Origin: an uncultured Actinomyces sp.
GTDB taxonomy: Bacteria > Actinomycetota > Actinomycetes > Actinomycetales > Actinomycetaceae
DNA length: 13,807 nt
NCBI GenBank assembly: GCA_937926195.1
Contig: CALEXZ010000157.1
Span: forward strand, 1 to 13,807
Direction: 5' to 3'
The position numbers and the translations under genes are program-made. Numbering within the stretch: position 1 is the stretch's first letter; every line of letters starts with the position of its first letter. Below are positions 1 to 7,400 of this stretch, piece by piece. The notes beneath the pieces are model-generated. The model did no database searches and was not told the DNA's origin. It saw only the letters and a list, made by a program, of their open reading frames with translations.

Positions 1-49
1 GACCTCCGGGTTATGAGCCCGGCGAGCTACCGAACTGCTCCACCCCGCG
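1..49 (-). tRNA. Initiator tRNA-Met (CAU), 3' part cut off by the window edge
   Basis: Read on the minus strand, the sequence starts CGCGGGGTG at position 49. It has a D-stem pair GAGC/GCTC and an anticodon arm with loop CTCATAA; the anticodon CAT lies at 15-13. Two features point to the initiator rather than elongator form. The first base is C, which is mispaired with A72 in bacterial initiators. The anticodon stem ends in three consecutive G-C pairs (GGG/CCC) next to the loop. The variable region (AGGTC) is the last part visible; the T arm and acceptor 3' strand, about 28 nt, lie outside the window. It delivers formyl-methionine to the ribosomal P site at start codons. Confidence 0.93.
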
Positions 50-61
50 TCGGTGAGACCA

Positions 62-91
62 ACTCTAGGCCGGAGCACCCCACGAACTCAA
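62..91 (-). promoter_or_regulatory. Housekeeping-sigma promoter of the initiator tRNA
   Basis: On the minus strand a -35 hexamer TTGAGT (91-86) is followed by an 18-nt spacer and a -10 hexamer TAGAGT (67-62). The -10 ends 12 nt before the first base of the tRNA, so the start point would leave a 5' leader of only about 5-7 nt, as is usual for tRNA genes. This is the best-looking promoter in the window and lies between the upstream hairpin terminator and the tRNA. That makes the tRNA an independent transcription unit. Confidence 0.72.
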
Positions 92-145
92 ACCGGCGAG
101 CCGTGCCCTTGCTCACCCACGTGTGAGCCAGGCTGCTCGAAGGGC

Positions 146-176
146 CGCGGGCCCGGGCGCACCGCCCGGGCCCGCG
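146..176 (-). terminator. Strong GC hairpin after the UPF0182 gene
   Basis: A perfect inverted repeat with 14-bp arms (146-159 and 163-176) surrounds a 3-nt loop (160-162). It begins 3 nt beyond the UPF0182 stop codon. Every pair is G-C, and no T tract follows on the minus strand. U-less GC hairpins are common at actinobacterial gene ends. It probably terminates the UPF0182 message before the tRNA promoter. Confidence 0.65.
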
Positions 177-179
177 CCC

Positions 180-3100
180 TCAGCCCTCGCCGTTGATCTG
201 ACGCTGGGCAGCAACCGCCCGGTTGATGGCGTCACTCAGCCGCTCCTGCGCCTGGCCGTAGGCCGCCCAGTCACCAGAGGCGCGCGCCGCGTCCGCGTCC
301 GACATCGCCGTCTGAGCGTCTGCCAGCGCCGCATCGAGGTCCGCCCGCGGGTCCCCTGAGCCGGTGCCTGTGGGAGCCGCCGTCGCGGTAGGCGCCGCAG
401 GCTCCGGCTCCGCACTGCCCTGTGTCGGCGTCGGAGCCGCGGTCCCGCCGGACCCGTCGTCGACGTTCTCCGAGGTGTCGTTAGCGGCGGCGGCATCGCC
501 GTCAACCACCTCCTCACCGGTGGTCGCCCCCGAGTCCCCGCCGAAGACCTGGTCGAGGGCCTCGGACAAGGTATCCGCGAAACCCACCTGGTCGCCGAAG
601 TAGACGAGGACCTTGCGTAGCAGCGGGTACTTCGTGTCCGACGAGGACTGGACGTACACCGGCTGCACGTACAGCAGTCCCCCTCCCACGGGCAAGGTGA
701 GCAAGTTGCCCTTGATGACCTCCGACCCCTGCTGGCTTAGGAGGTTGAGCACCTGTGAGACGGCCGCGTCGGAGTCGAAGTTGTTCTGCACCTGGCCGGG
801 ACCGGCCACATTCGACGAGCGCGGCAGCTCCAGCAGACGGATCCGCCCGAAGTCAGGGTTGCGCACCCCCGGCTTCCCCGAGGAGGTCTCGGAGTCGACG
901 GCGATGAAACCGGTGAGCACGTTGCGGTCCGTGTTACCGCCGATGATGTAGACGCTGGACAGGGAGAAGGAGGCCGACTCCTGGTCCGGCATCTGCAAGG
1001 TGAGGTAGTAGGGCTCCTGCGGGCCCTCCTTCTCGGTCGTCGGGTCGTCGGGGACCTTCCAGAAGTCACCGCCGGAGTAGAACTCGTCCGCATCGGTCAC
1101 GTGGTAGCTCGCCATGATCGTGCGCTGGACCTTGAACAGGTCCTCCGGGTAGCGCATGTGCGCCATGAGGTCCGCGCTCATCTCGCTCAGGGGCGTCACC
1201 GAGCCGGGGAAGACCGACTCCCAGGCCGAGAGCACCGGGTCCTGCTCGTCCCACTCGTACAGGGTCACCGAGCCGTCATAGGCGTCGACGACCGCCTTGA
1301 CCGAGTTGCGCACGTAGTTGGACTCCTCGGGCGCCCCCAGCAGGTAGGCGTCCCCCTCGGCCGAGGCCATGGCGGAGGCGAGTGACTCGTGCTGCGAGTA
1401 CGGGTAGCTGTTCGTCGTCGTGTACCCGTCGATGATCCACACGACCCGCTTGGGGGTGGAGGGGTCGTCGTCGTGGTCGACGACGGCCGGGTAGGGATTG
1501 CCGTCCAGGGTCAGCCAGGGCGCCACCTTCCTCACGCGCCCGGCGGGGTCACGGTCGTAGAGGATCTGCGAGCCGTCACGCACCTCGGCGGAGAACAGGA
1601 TGTTCATCTCCTGGAACCTGACCGCGTACAGCAGGCGGTTCCACGGGTTGGAGACGTCGGGCCCGCCGTCGCCGGCGAAGGTCGTGTTGACCTGGCCGGA
1701 GTCGGAGGCGTCGTCGGGGTAGTCGAGCTCGCGCGGGTGACCGCCGTCGTCACCCCCGACGATGGAGTACGACGGCGAGGACCGGCCGAAGTAGATACGC
1801 GGCTCGTATTCACCAAGGTCTCCGGACGAGGGGATGCCCCCCTCCCAGAAGGACGGGTACCCGCCGGAGGCCACCGTGTTGCCGTGCGCCGTCACGACGC
1901 CGTAGCCGTGGGTGTACACGGTGTGCTCGTTGATCCACGTGCGCTGCCCGGCGTCGAGGCCGTCCAGGTTGAGCTCGCGCACCGCGATGACGGTGTCACG
2001 ACTGACGCCGTCGACGCTGTACCGGTCGACGTTGAGCGAGCTGGCGAAGGAGTAGTACTGCTTGTTCTGCTGCAGCTGGCGGAAGGTCGGGGACACGAGG
2101 CTGGGGTCCAGCAGGCGGATCGATGTCGTCGACTCGGCGTCCTCCTTGAGCTGGCCCGCCTGGGCGGTGGTGACCGCGTCATAGGCCGTGGTCTCGATGT
2201 CACCCAGCCCGTAGGCGGCGAGCGTCGCCTGGATGTTGCGGTCGATGTACTGGGCCTCCTGACGCTGGGCGTTGGGCTCGACGACGAAGCGCTGGATGAC
2301 CAGCGGGTAGCCCGTACCAACGATCAGCGCGGAGACGACCATGACGACGACGCCGGTCACCGGCAGGAGCCAGGAGTTCGAGCGCACGGACAGCAGGAAC
2401 AGCACGGCGATGACAACGCTGATGGCCGCCAGGATCGCGTCGGCCGGGATCGAGGCGTGCACGGCCGTGTAGCCGGCGCCGTCGAACTTGATGCCCGAGG
2501 CGTACAGCGCCTCGTAGCGGCTGAGCCAGTAGCGGGCACCGCGCAGCAGGGCGTACACGGCCAGGAAGAGAGCCAGGTGCGTACGCGCGGTGCGGGTGAA
2601 GTGCGGGCTGCGCGCGACCGAGATCCCGCCGTACAGGTAGTGGACGGCCGCACTCGAGAGCCCGGAGAGCACCACCACCTTGCTGAGGAAGCCGACAACG
2701 GTCGTCAGCGCCGGAAGGATGAAGACGTAGAAGGACACGTCATAGCCGAACTCCGGGTCGCTGACACCGAAGGACTGCGAGTTGAACGCGAGGAGCACCT
2801 CCTGCCAGTGAGGGGCGAGGTACCAGCCGGAGGTGAACAGGGCGAGCACCGCGGGCACCGCCCACAGCAGCGGCCGACGCAGCGGCTCCACGGCCGTGCG
2901 GTAGGCCTCAAGGTTGCGGGCGGCCTCGTCGTAGGGCATCCCGATCTCGCGGGCGCGGTAGGCCGAGCGCATCGCCCAGCTCATGGCACCGAACATGAGC
3001 AGGAAGCCGACGGCGAAGAGCGCCCCCGCCGCGATCCACTGGGTCCACAGGACCCGGGCGAAACCGAGCTGGTTGAACCACAGGACCTCGGTCCACGTGC

Positions 3101-3527
3101 GTGCGAAGAAGCCGATGAGCAGGCCCGCCACAGCCAGGATGAAGACGGTCCAGGCCAGGGGTCCCGGACGCGCGGGCCCGGGCCTGCCCGGGCGGGCGGT
3201 GCGCCCGTTCCCACCGGAGGAGCCCGAGCCCGATGACCGGGCGGCGCGGGCCCTGCGTGCACGCTGAGCGCCTGCGGCACCGAAGCCGAAGACGGCGGCG
3301 GGATCGAAGCCGAAGGGCGACGCCGGGGGGACGGTCCCGTCCTCGTCGGCCTCCTCGTCGGCCTCCTCGTCCTCGCGGCCGTCGTCGCCGCGAGCGGGGC
3401 GCCGGGTGCCGTCGGACTGGAAGAAGCCGTTGCGGACCCGGTCCTCACGGCTCATGGACTCGGATCCGGTCGGTCCGGACTCGTCGTCGGGCTTGTCGGG
3501 GAACTCGTCGTCGGGCCTCATGCTCAC
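180..3527 (-). CDS. UPF0182 family seven-helix membrane protein
   Basis: About 1115 residues, a large integral membrane protein of the UPF0182 family (relative of M. tuberculosis Rv3193c); no biochemical role is firmly known to me. The first ~120 residues are hydrophilic: an acidic run near 48-62, then a Pro/Gly/Arg-rich linker. About seven hydrophobic helices follow, near 123-140, 161-178, 217-236, 263-285, 313-328, 360-378 and 387-405. The segment DPEFGYDVSFYVFILP and the later IDRNIQATLAAYGL look like family signatures. A large domain of ~600 residues follows, probably extracytoplasmic, containing GPGQVQNNFDSD and GNLLTLPVGGGLLYVQPVYV. The tail has a Thr/Pro/Ala linker and an Ala-rich helical end. 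The start is chosen as GTG 3527 because GGAG lies 7 nt upstream; ATG 3521, two codons in, is the alternative. It is somewhat longer than the ~1000 residues I recall for mycobacterial members, mainly in the linkers. Confidence 0.9.
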   Translation of the reverse strand: MSMRPDDEFPDKPDDESGPTGSESMSREDRVRNGFFQSDGTRRPARGDDGREDEEADEEADEDGTVPPASPFGFDPAAVFGFGAAGAQRARRARAARSSGSGSSGGNGRTARPGRPGPARPGPLAWTVFILAVAGLLIGFFARTWTEVLWFNQLGFARVLWTQWIAAGALFAVGFLLMFGAMSWAMRSAYRAREIGMPYDEAARNLEAYRTAVEPLRRPLLWAVPAVLALFTSGWYLAPHWQEVLLAFNSQSFGVSDPEFGYDVSFYVFILPALTTVVGFLSKVVVLSGLSSAAVHYLYGGISVARSPHFTRTARTHLALFLAVYALLRGARYWLSRYEALYASGIKFDGAGYTAVHASIPADAILAAISVVIAVLFLLSVRSNSWLLPVTGVVVMVVSALIVGTGYPLVIQRFVVEPNAQRQEAQYIDRNIQATLAAYGLGDIETTAYDAVTTAQAGQLKEDAESTTSIRLLDPSLVSPTFRQLQQNKQYYSFASSLNVDRYSVDGVSRDTVIAVRELNLDGLDAGQRTWINEHTVYTHGYGVVTAHGNTVASGGYPSFWEGGIPSSGDLGEYEPRIYFGRSSPSYSIVGGDDGGHPRELDYPDDASDSGQVNTTFAGDGGPDVSNPWNRLLYAVRFQEMNILFSAEVRDGSQILYDRDPAGRVRKVAPWLTLDGNPYPAVVDHDDDPSTPKRVVWIIDGYTTTNSYPYSQHESLASAMASAEGDAYLLGAPEESNYVRNSVKAVVDAYDGSVTLYEWDEQDPVLSAWESVFPGSVTPLSEMSADLMAHMRYPEDLFKVQRTIMASYHVTDADEFYSGGDFWKVPDDPTTEKEGPQEPYYLTLQMPDQESASFSLSSVYIIGGNTDRNVLTGFIAVDSETSSGKPGVRNPDFGRIRLLELPRSSNVAGPGQVQNNFDSDAAVSQVLNLLSQQGSEVIKGNLLTLPVGGGLLYVQPVYVQSSSDTKYPLLRKVLVYFGDQVGFADTLSEALDQVFGGDSGATTGEEVVDGDAAAANDTSENVDDGSGGTAAPTPTQGSAEPEPAAPTATAAPTGTGSGDPRADLDAALADAQTAMSDADAARASGDWAAYGQAQERLSDAINRAVAAQRQINGEG
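3341..3371 (-). repeat. 12-nt coding tandem repeat, about 2.6 copies
   Basis: The unit CCTCGTCGGCCT occurs at 3341-3352 and 3353-3364, then a partial copy at 3365-3371. On the coding strand it gives the acidic EADE repeat in the N-terminal disordered part of the UPF0182 protein. The unit is a multiple of three, so changes in copy number would keep the frame. Confidence 0.6.
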
Positions 3528-3576
3528 AGGAACACTCCGTCGTCTTGGCAGCATCTGCGCCGCGCAGCGGCACGTT

Positions 3577-3597
3577 GCCCCCGGGCTCACCGGGGGC
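3577..3597 (-). promoter_or_regulatory. Hairpin in the probable 5' leader of the UPF0182 gene
   Basis: Arms GCCCCCGG (3577-3584) and CCGGGGGC (3590-3597) form a perfect 8-bp stem with a 5-nt loop, 50 nt upstream of the GTG start. If transcription begins farther upstream, this lies in the mRNA leader. It could also simply reflect GC-rich composition. No clear -10/-35 pair was found for this gene; GATACT, read on the minus strand near 3611-3606, is the only weak -10 candidate. Confidence 0.3.
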
Positions 3598-3660
3598 GTG
3601 GTCCAAGTATCGTCGCACGACCCCCCAGCACAGCCAAAGGCGTCCGTCCCCTGGCGCCAA

Positions 3661-3719
3661 GCCGCGCTCGGGCCCGGCCGCGCTCGGGCCGGGCCGCGGC
3701 CGGACCGGGCCGCGCTCGG
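3661..3719. repeat. Short direct repeats of GCCGCGCTCGG in the intergenic region
   Basis: The 14-mer GCCGCGCTCGGGCC occurs at 3661-3674 and again at 3677-3690. An 11-base version recurs at 3709-3719. They occupy most of the non-coding stretch between the divergent UPF0182 and PPA1309-family genes, immediately upstream of the latter's -10 hexamer. The role is unknown; replication slippage in very GC-rich DNA is a sufficient explanation. Confidence 0.5.
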
Positions 3720-3737
3720 CACGCGGCGGCCCTGGCC

Positions 3738-3743
3738 TAGGCT
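3738..3743 (+). promoter_or_regulatory. -10 hexamer TAGGCT placed for a leaderless transcript
   Basis: TAGGCT fits the actinobacterial TANNNT -10 pattern and ends exactly 7 nt before the ATG at 3751. That spacing puts the transcription start at or next to the start codon, as in leaderless mRNAs. No -35 resembling TTGACA was found at the expected distance. The AGG inside the hexamer, 9 nt before the ATG, could instead be a weak ribosome binding site. nudC has the same arrangement. Confidence 0.5.
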
Positions 3744-3750
3744 GCGGGTC

Positions 3751-4314
3751 ATGTCCGACCCCAGCACCCGGCTCAGCCCCCAGCACGCCTCCCTGGCCCG
3801 TGTCGTCGTCGAGGTCGAGTCCCACGTCGCCCGCCGGGGCTGGGACGCGCCCGTCGGTGTCTTCGCTCTCGTACGTACCGCCGCGGCACTGGCCCAGGAC
3901 CCGGCCCTGGCGACCGTGCTCGACGCCGCCGCCCTCGCGCAGGCCAGGCAGGACCCGACGGCGCTGACCGTCGTCGAGCAGGAGGCGCTGCCGGCCTCCG
4001 CCAACCTCGAGGAGCTCCTCGGCCAGCTCGCCTGGCCGCAGACGGTCGACGGCGTCGTCCTCAGTGTCGAGCAGATGACGGTGCCGCCCGAGGTCCAGCA
4101 GCGGGCGGCCTCGATCCAGGACGCGGCGCAGCGGCTGGCCTTCATGCGCCAGGACCCCGGGACGAACGACGTGCGTCTGGTCGTGGGGGTCCTGCGCTCA
4201 GGCGAGTCCTGGTGCGCGGCGCGCGGGCGCCGGCAGGACGACGACGCCAACGTCACCCAGGGCGAGGCTCTCGTCCCGGCTCTCGTCGAGGCCCTGCGCA
4301 GCACCCTGGACTGA
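3751..4314 (+). CDS. PPA1309 family protein
   Basis: 187 residues, matching the small actinobacterial PPA1309 family of unknown function. Recognised features are an N-terminal helix leading to GWDAPVGVFALVRTAAALAQDPAL (about 30-50), the LTVVEQEALP segment, LEELLGQLAWPQTVDGVVLSVE (about 88-110), and the C-terminal DVRLVVGVLRSGESWCAARGR and LVPALVEAL parts. There is no signal peptide or membrane helix, so it should be cytoplasmic. The frame stays open far upstream of 3751, but that part runs antisense into the UPF0182 gene. ATG 3751 gives the family's usual length and follows a -10 hexamer by 7 nt. It converges on the zincin-like gene 38 bp away. No partner is indicated by context. Confidence 0.87.
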   Translation: MSDPSTRLSPQHASLARVVVEVESHVARRGWDAPVGVFALVRTAAALAQDPALATVLDAAALAQARQDPTALTVVEQEALPASANLEELLGQLAWPQTVDGVVLSVEQMTVPPEVQQRAASIQDAAQRLAFMRQDPGTNDVRLVVGVLRSGESWCAARGRRQDDDANVTQGEALVPALVEALRSTLD

Positions 4315-4318
4315 GGCT

Positions 4319-4346
4319 CCGTGGCACACCGTGCGGCGTGCCACGG
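4319..4346. terminator. Bidirectional hairpin between convergent genes
   Basis: Arms CCGTGGCAC (4319-4327) and GTGCCACGG (4338-4346) form a perfect 9-bp stem with a 10-nt loop. It fills most of the 38-bp gap between the stop codons of the PPA1309-family gene (plus) and the zincin-like gene (minus). It can serve both directions. No long T tract is present on either side. Confidence 0.7.
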
Positions 4347-4352
4347 TTGAGC

Positions 4353-5879
4353 TCAGCCGCGCTCGCCGGGGTCCTGCTCCCCCTCCTCGTCGGAGGACGC
4401 GTCCCCCGCCGTCGGCCCGTCCGCTAGAGCGTCAGTCGGCCCGCCCGCCGACGCGTCGGCGTCACGCACCCCCTCGGCGTAGCCGAGCGTGCCGTCCAGC
4501 AGGGAGGCCAGGTCCGCATCGATCTCGGACTCCATGTCGGCGGCGGCCCGCCGCATCGTGAGGAAGTCGTCGGGGCTGGCGAGCTCGGCCGCCGTCGGCA
4601 TGACGTCCGGGTGCAGCCAGAAGGCGTCGCGCTCAGCGTCGCCCACCTCCGCACCCAGCCTCTGCCACAGGCGTGCGGCCTCACGCACGAGCCGTGGCCG
4701 GAACCTCAGGCCGATGAGACGCGCGAAGACCTGCTCCGCCGCCCCGCCCGCCAGGCGCCGACGGCGCAGCATCTCCTGCAGGGCCACGGCCCGCGGCAGG
4801 TGAGGCGCGGTGGCTCGCGCGGTGACGACCTCCACCCACCCCTCGACGAGGGCAAGCAGCGTCTCCAGGCTCTCCAGGGCGGCCTTCTGCGCCGGCGTCT
4901 CCTGGGGGGCGAACACGCCCGCCTCGAGGGCTCGGCGCAGCGCCTCAGGATCGGAGGGGTCCACCTGCGAGATGGCCTCCTCGACGGCCTGGGTGTCGAT
5001 ACGGATCTCCCTGGCGTAGGCCTCCAGCGCCCCGAGCACCTGGCCGCGCAGCCACGGCACGTGCGCGTACAGGCGCGCGGTGGCGGCCTCACGCACCGCC
5101 AGGAAGAGGCGGACCTGCTCCTCGTCGGCCTCAAGCCCCTCGGCGAAGTCCGCCACGCCCGCAGGCACGAGTGCCGTGCCCGGCTTGTCAGTCAGGGGCA
5201 GGCCGACGTCGGTGGCGGAGACCGCCTCGGCGGCCAGCCGACCGACACCGTGACCGAGCTGCATCCCGAAGGCGGTGCCTGCCATGGAGCGCATGACACC
5301 CCCCAGTGCCCCGAGCTTGCGGGCGGCGTCGTCATGCTCGCCGACCGCGGCGAGCTGCTCGGTCTGACGCTCAAGGGCCTCGGCGAGAGCGCTGGTAACC
5401 GCCTCGGCGACCGGGGCGCAGACGGCCTGCCAGGTGCTGAGCGTGCGCTCGACCCACTGCTGTCGCGTCCACGCCTCGCGGGCCCCGGGCGCGGGCATGA
5501 GCTCGGTGGCGGTGTCAAGCCACAGGTCCGCCACCGAGAGCGCGCCCCGCGTGGTCTCGGCGACGGCGGCCGTCACGACGGGGTCGCCCGCCTCGCGAGC
5601 GGTCTGGACGGCGAGGTCCTTGCCCATGGTCCAGTTGACGGCCTCACCGGTGGAGGAGGCCATCATCTGCTGCATCTGGGCCTGCAGGGCCATGAGCTGT
5701 CCAGGGCTCACCTGGGACAGGTCCGGCAGCGCTCCCGCCTGCACGAGGTCGTCGGGGCTCACGCCGGAGGCGCGCAGCGCGCTCACCGCGTCAGCGGCGA
5801 CGTCCGCGCCGAACAGGGAGGCGAGGACCTGCTCGATCTGGTCGAAGGGGTCGGGAGCGGGGTCGCTGGCGCTGCTCAT
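4353..5879 (-). CDS. Zincin-like protein, DUF2342 family (annotated elsewhere as zinc-dependent metalloprotease)
   Basis: 508 residues, soluble, no signal peptide. It matches the actinobacterial family often labelled zinc-dependent metalloprotease or putative hydrolase (Zincin_2/DUF2342, relative of Rv3195). Family-like segments include NWTMGKDLAVQTAR (about 82-95), MQLGHGVGRLAAEAV (206-220), EEQVRLFLAVREAATARLYAHVPWLRG (253-279), ESLETLLALVEGWVEVV (337-352), RRRRLAGGAAEQVFARLIGLRFRPR (372-396) and HPDVMPTAAEL (423-433). The HExxH zinc motif expected of an active zincin is not visible; the equivalent place appears to read REAAT (263-267). Proteolytic activity is therefore doubtful. The C-terminal ~35 residues are acidic and low complexity. 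Start ATG 5879 is supported by GGAAGGA (5891-5885 on the minus strand) with a 5-nt spacer. It is divergent from the PDZ protease gene. Confidence 0.85.
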   Translation of the reverse strand: MSSASDPAPDPFDQIEQVLASLFGADVAADAVSALRASGVSPDDLVQAGALPDLSQVSPGQLMALQAQMQQMMASSTGEAVNWTMGKDLAVQTAREAGDPVVTAAVAETTRGALSVADLWLDTATELMPAPGAREAWTRQQWVERTLSTWQAVCAPVAEAVTSALAEALERQTEQLAAVGEHDDAARKLGALGGVMRSMAGTAFGMQLGHGVGRLAAEAVSATDVGLPLTDKPGTALVPAGVADFAEGLEADEEQVRLFLAVREAATARLYAHVPWLRGQVLGALEAYAREIRIDTQAVEEAISQVDPSDPEALRRALEAGVFAPQETPAQKAALESLETLLALVEGWVEVVTARATAPHLPRAVALQEMLRRRRLAGGAAEQVFARLIGLRFRPRLVREAARLWQRLGAEVGDAERDAFWLHPDVMPTAAELASPDDFLTMRRAAADMESEIDADLASLLDGTLGYAEGVRDADASAGGPTDALADGPTAGDASSDEEGEQDPGERG

Positions 5880-6157
5880 CAGGGTCCTTCCCGGTGCGGC
5901 GTGGCCGACACACTCGTGCGGCGGGGCGCGTCGAGCCCCGCTGAGGTCGCGACGACAGCCTGCCACGCCACCCTGGACGTTTCTGAACGCAGGCCGTGAG
6001 CACGCTGAGGGCGATCCCGGCGGCCGGCGGCCGCAGCGGCCTGGCGGGGCCTGTGGCGGGTGCCTCCGCCGTCGCCGCGGTCGGAGCACGCCACCTCACC
6101 GGGGACCGGTCCCCACCCCGCCGGGTCCCCTGCGCCCCGTTCTCAGGCAGGTGCACC
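5880..6157. promoter_or_regulatory. Divergent intergenic region with two inverted repeats
   Basis: This 278-bp gap lies between the start of the zincin-like gene (minus) and the PDZ protease gene (plus), so it must hold both promoters. I found no convincing TANNNT/TTGACA pair on either strand. Two symmetric sites are present: a perfect 14-bp palindrome GGGGACCGGTCCCC at 6101-6114, 43 nt upstream of the protease start, and CGTT-TCTG-AACG at 5978-5989. Either could be an operator. The rest is GC-rich sequence with no gene I can support. Confidence 0.45.
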
Positions 6158-7390
6158 ATGATGGGGGGCGTGACTGACCTCCTTCCGCCTGACGACCTCA
6201 CCGGATCCGACACCGACGCTCCTGCCGCCTCGGAGGACACCGCCCCACCGGCCTCGGGCTCAGCCCGCCGTCGTCGGTGGAAGCGCGTGGCGCTCATCGC
6301 CGTTCCCGTCGTCCTCGCCCTCGCGGTCGTCGTCGCGGCGGCCACCGTGCCGGTCGACTACGTCATCGAGACGCCAGGACCGACCTGGAACGTGCTCGGC
6401 GACGTCGACGAGGGGCAGCCGGACTCGGGCAACACACCGACGGGCACGCCGGTCATCTCCGTCACGGGAGCCGACACCTACCCCGCCGACGGTGCCCTGC
6501 GCATGACCACGGTCTCAGTGCGCGGCTGTCCCGGCTACCCCGTGACCTTCCTGGACGTGCTCGGCGCCTGGCTCGACGACGAGGCGACGGTGCTCGACCG
6601 CGACCTCGTGTGCCCGAAGAAGCTGACTGCCCAGCAGGTCGAGACGCTCAACCAGGCCGAGATGGACTCCTCCCAGTCGGCCGCCGTCACCGCCGCACTC
6701 GTGGAGACCGGTCTGGCCGACAGCATCACCCTGGAGGTCTACAGCGTCTCTGAGGCACAGGCTCAGGCCGACCTTGCCGCCGGAGACGTGCTCACCGCGA
6801 TCACGGTCGACGGCGAGCGGACCGAGATCAGCAGCTACACCCAGCTGCGTGAGTTCCTGGCCCGGACGGCCCCCGGCACCGACGTCACCCTCACGGTCGA
6901 TCGCGGCGGCACGCTGATTGACGTCGAGGTCACGACGCTCTCCCCGCAGCAGGCGGGGGCGAGCGAGGACATCGAGGGCTCGCTGCTTGGCGTCAGGCTG
7001 AGCATGCGGGCGAACTCCGACGTCAGTGCACAGTTCGGCCTGGACTCCGTGGGCGGACCGAGCGCCGGATCGATGTTCGCCCTGGGGATCGTCGACGCGC
7101 TCACCCCCGGCAGTCTCACCGGGGGCCAGGACGTCGCGGGCACGGGCACGATCGACGTCGACGGCCACATCGGGGCGATCGGCGGGATCCGCCAGAAGAT
7201 GCTCGGCGCCGCCCACGCCGGATCGACGTGGTTCCTCGCCCCCGCCGACAACTGCGACGAGGTCGTCGGCCACGAGCCCGAGGGCATGACGGTGGTGTCC
7301 GTGTCCACCCTGCACGAGGCGGTGGAGGCCGTCGAGGCGATCGCCTCGGGGCAGACCGGCTCCCTGCCGAGCTGCCAGGCCACCGGCTGA
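6158..7390 (+). CDS. Membrane-anchored PDZ and Lon-type serine protease (YlbL-like)
   Basis: 410 residues. A hydrophilic N-terminus ends in the positive cluster RRRRWKR (37-43), followed by one transmembrane helix (about 44-65). The rest should lie outside the membrane. A PDZ domain spans about 203-252, with AGDVLTAITVDGE at its core. A Lon (S16) protease domain fills the C-terminal part, with the nucleophile Ser302 in GGPSAGS and the general-base Lys347 in GGIRQK. Both dyad residues are present, so it should be active. The family includes Bacillus YlbL (DdcP), which helps recovery from the DNA-damage cell-division checkpoint, and Rv3194c. Whether it has that role here is unknown. The start could be ATG 6158 (AGG 6 nt upstream), ATG 6161 or GTG 6170. 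It is followed after 207 bp by the E1-like gene on the same strand. Confidence 0.9.
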   Translation: MMGGVTDLLPPDDLTGSDTDAPAASEDTAPPASGSARRRRWKRVALIAVPVVLALAVVVAAATVPVDYVIETPGPTWNVLGDVDEGQPDSGNTPTGTPVISVTGADTYPADGALRMTTVSVRGCPGYPVTFLDVLGAWLDDEATVLDRDLVCPKKLTAQQVETLNQAEMDSSQSAAVTAALVETGLADSITLEVYSVSEAQAQADLAAGDVLTAITVDGERTEISSYTQLREFLARTAPGTDVTLTVDRGGTLIDVEVTTLSPQQAGASEDIEGSLLGVRLSMRANSDVSAQFGLDSVGGPSAGSMFALGIVDALTPGSLTGGQDVAGTGTIDVDGHIGAIGGIRQKMLGAAHAGSTWFLAPADNCDEVVGHEPEGMTVVSVSTLHEAVEAVEAIASGQTGSLPSCQATG

Positions 7391-7400
7391 GGTCGGTCCG

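Noticed and set aside
1389..3236. A 615-codon plus-strand open frame antisense to the UPF0182 gene
   Set aside because: Its translation is Arg/Val/Gly/His-rich low-complexity sequence with no recognisable domain. It lies wholly inside a strongly supported gene, and long antisense frames are expected at this GC content.
3530..4304. Minus-strand extension of the UPF0182 frame upstream of 3527
   Set aside because: It runs antisense through the PPA1309-family gene, has no family similarity, and the GTG 3527 start has a well-placed GGAG.
4611..5999. A 462-codon plus-strand frame antisense to the zincin-like gene
   Set aside because: Low-complexity Gly/Arg/His-rich translation without motifs; the opposite strand encodes a recognisable protein.
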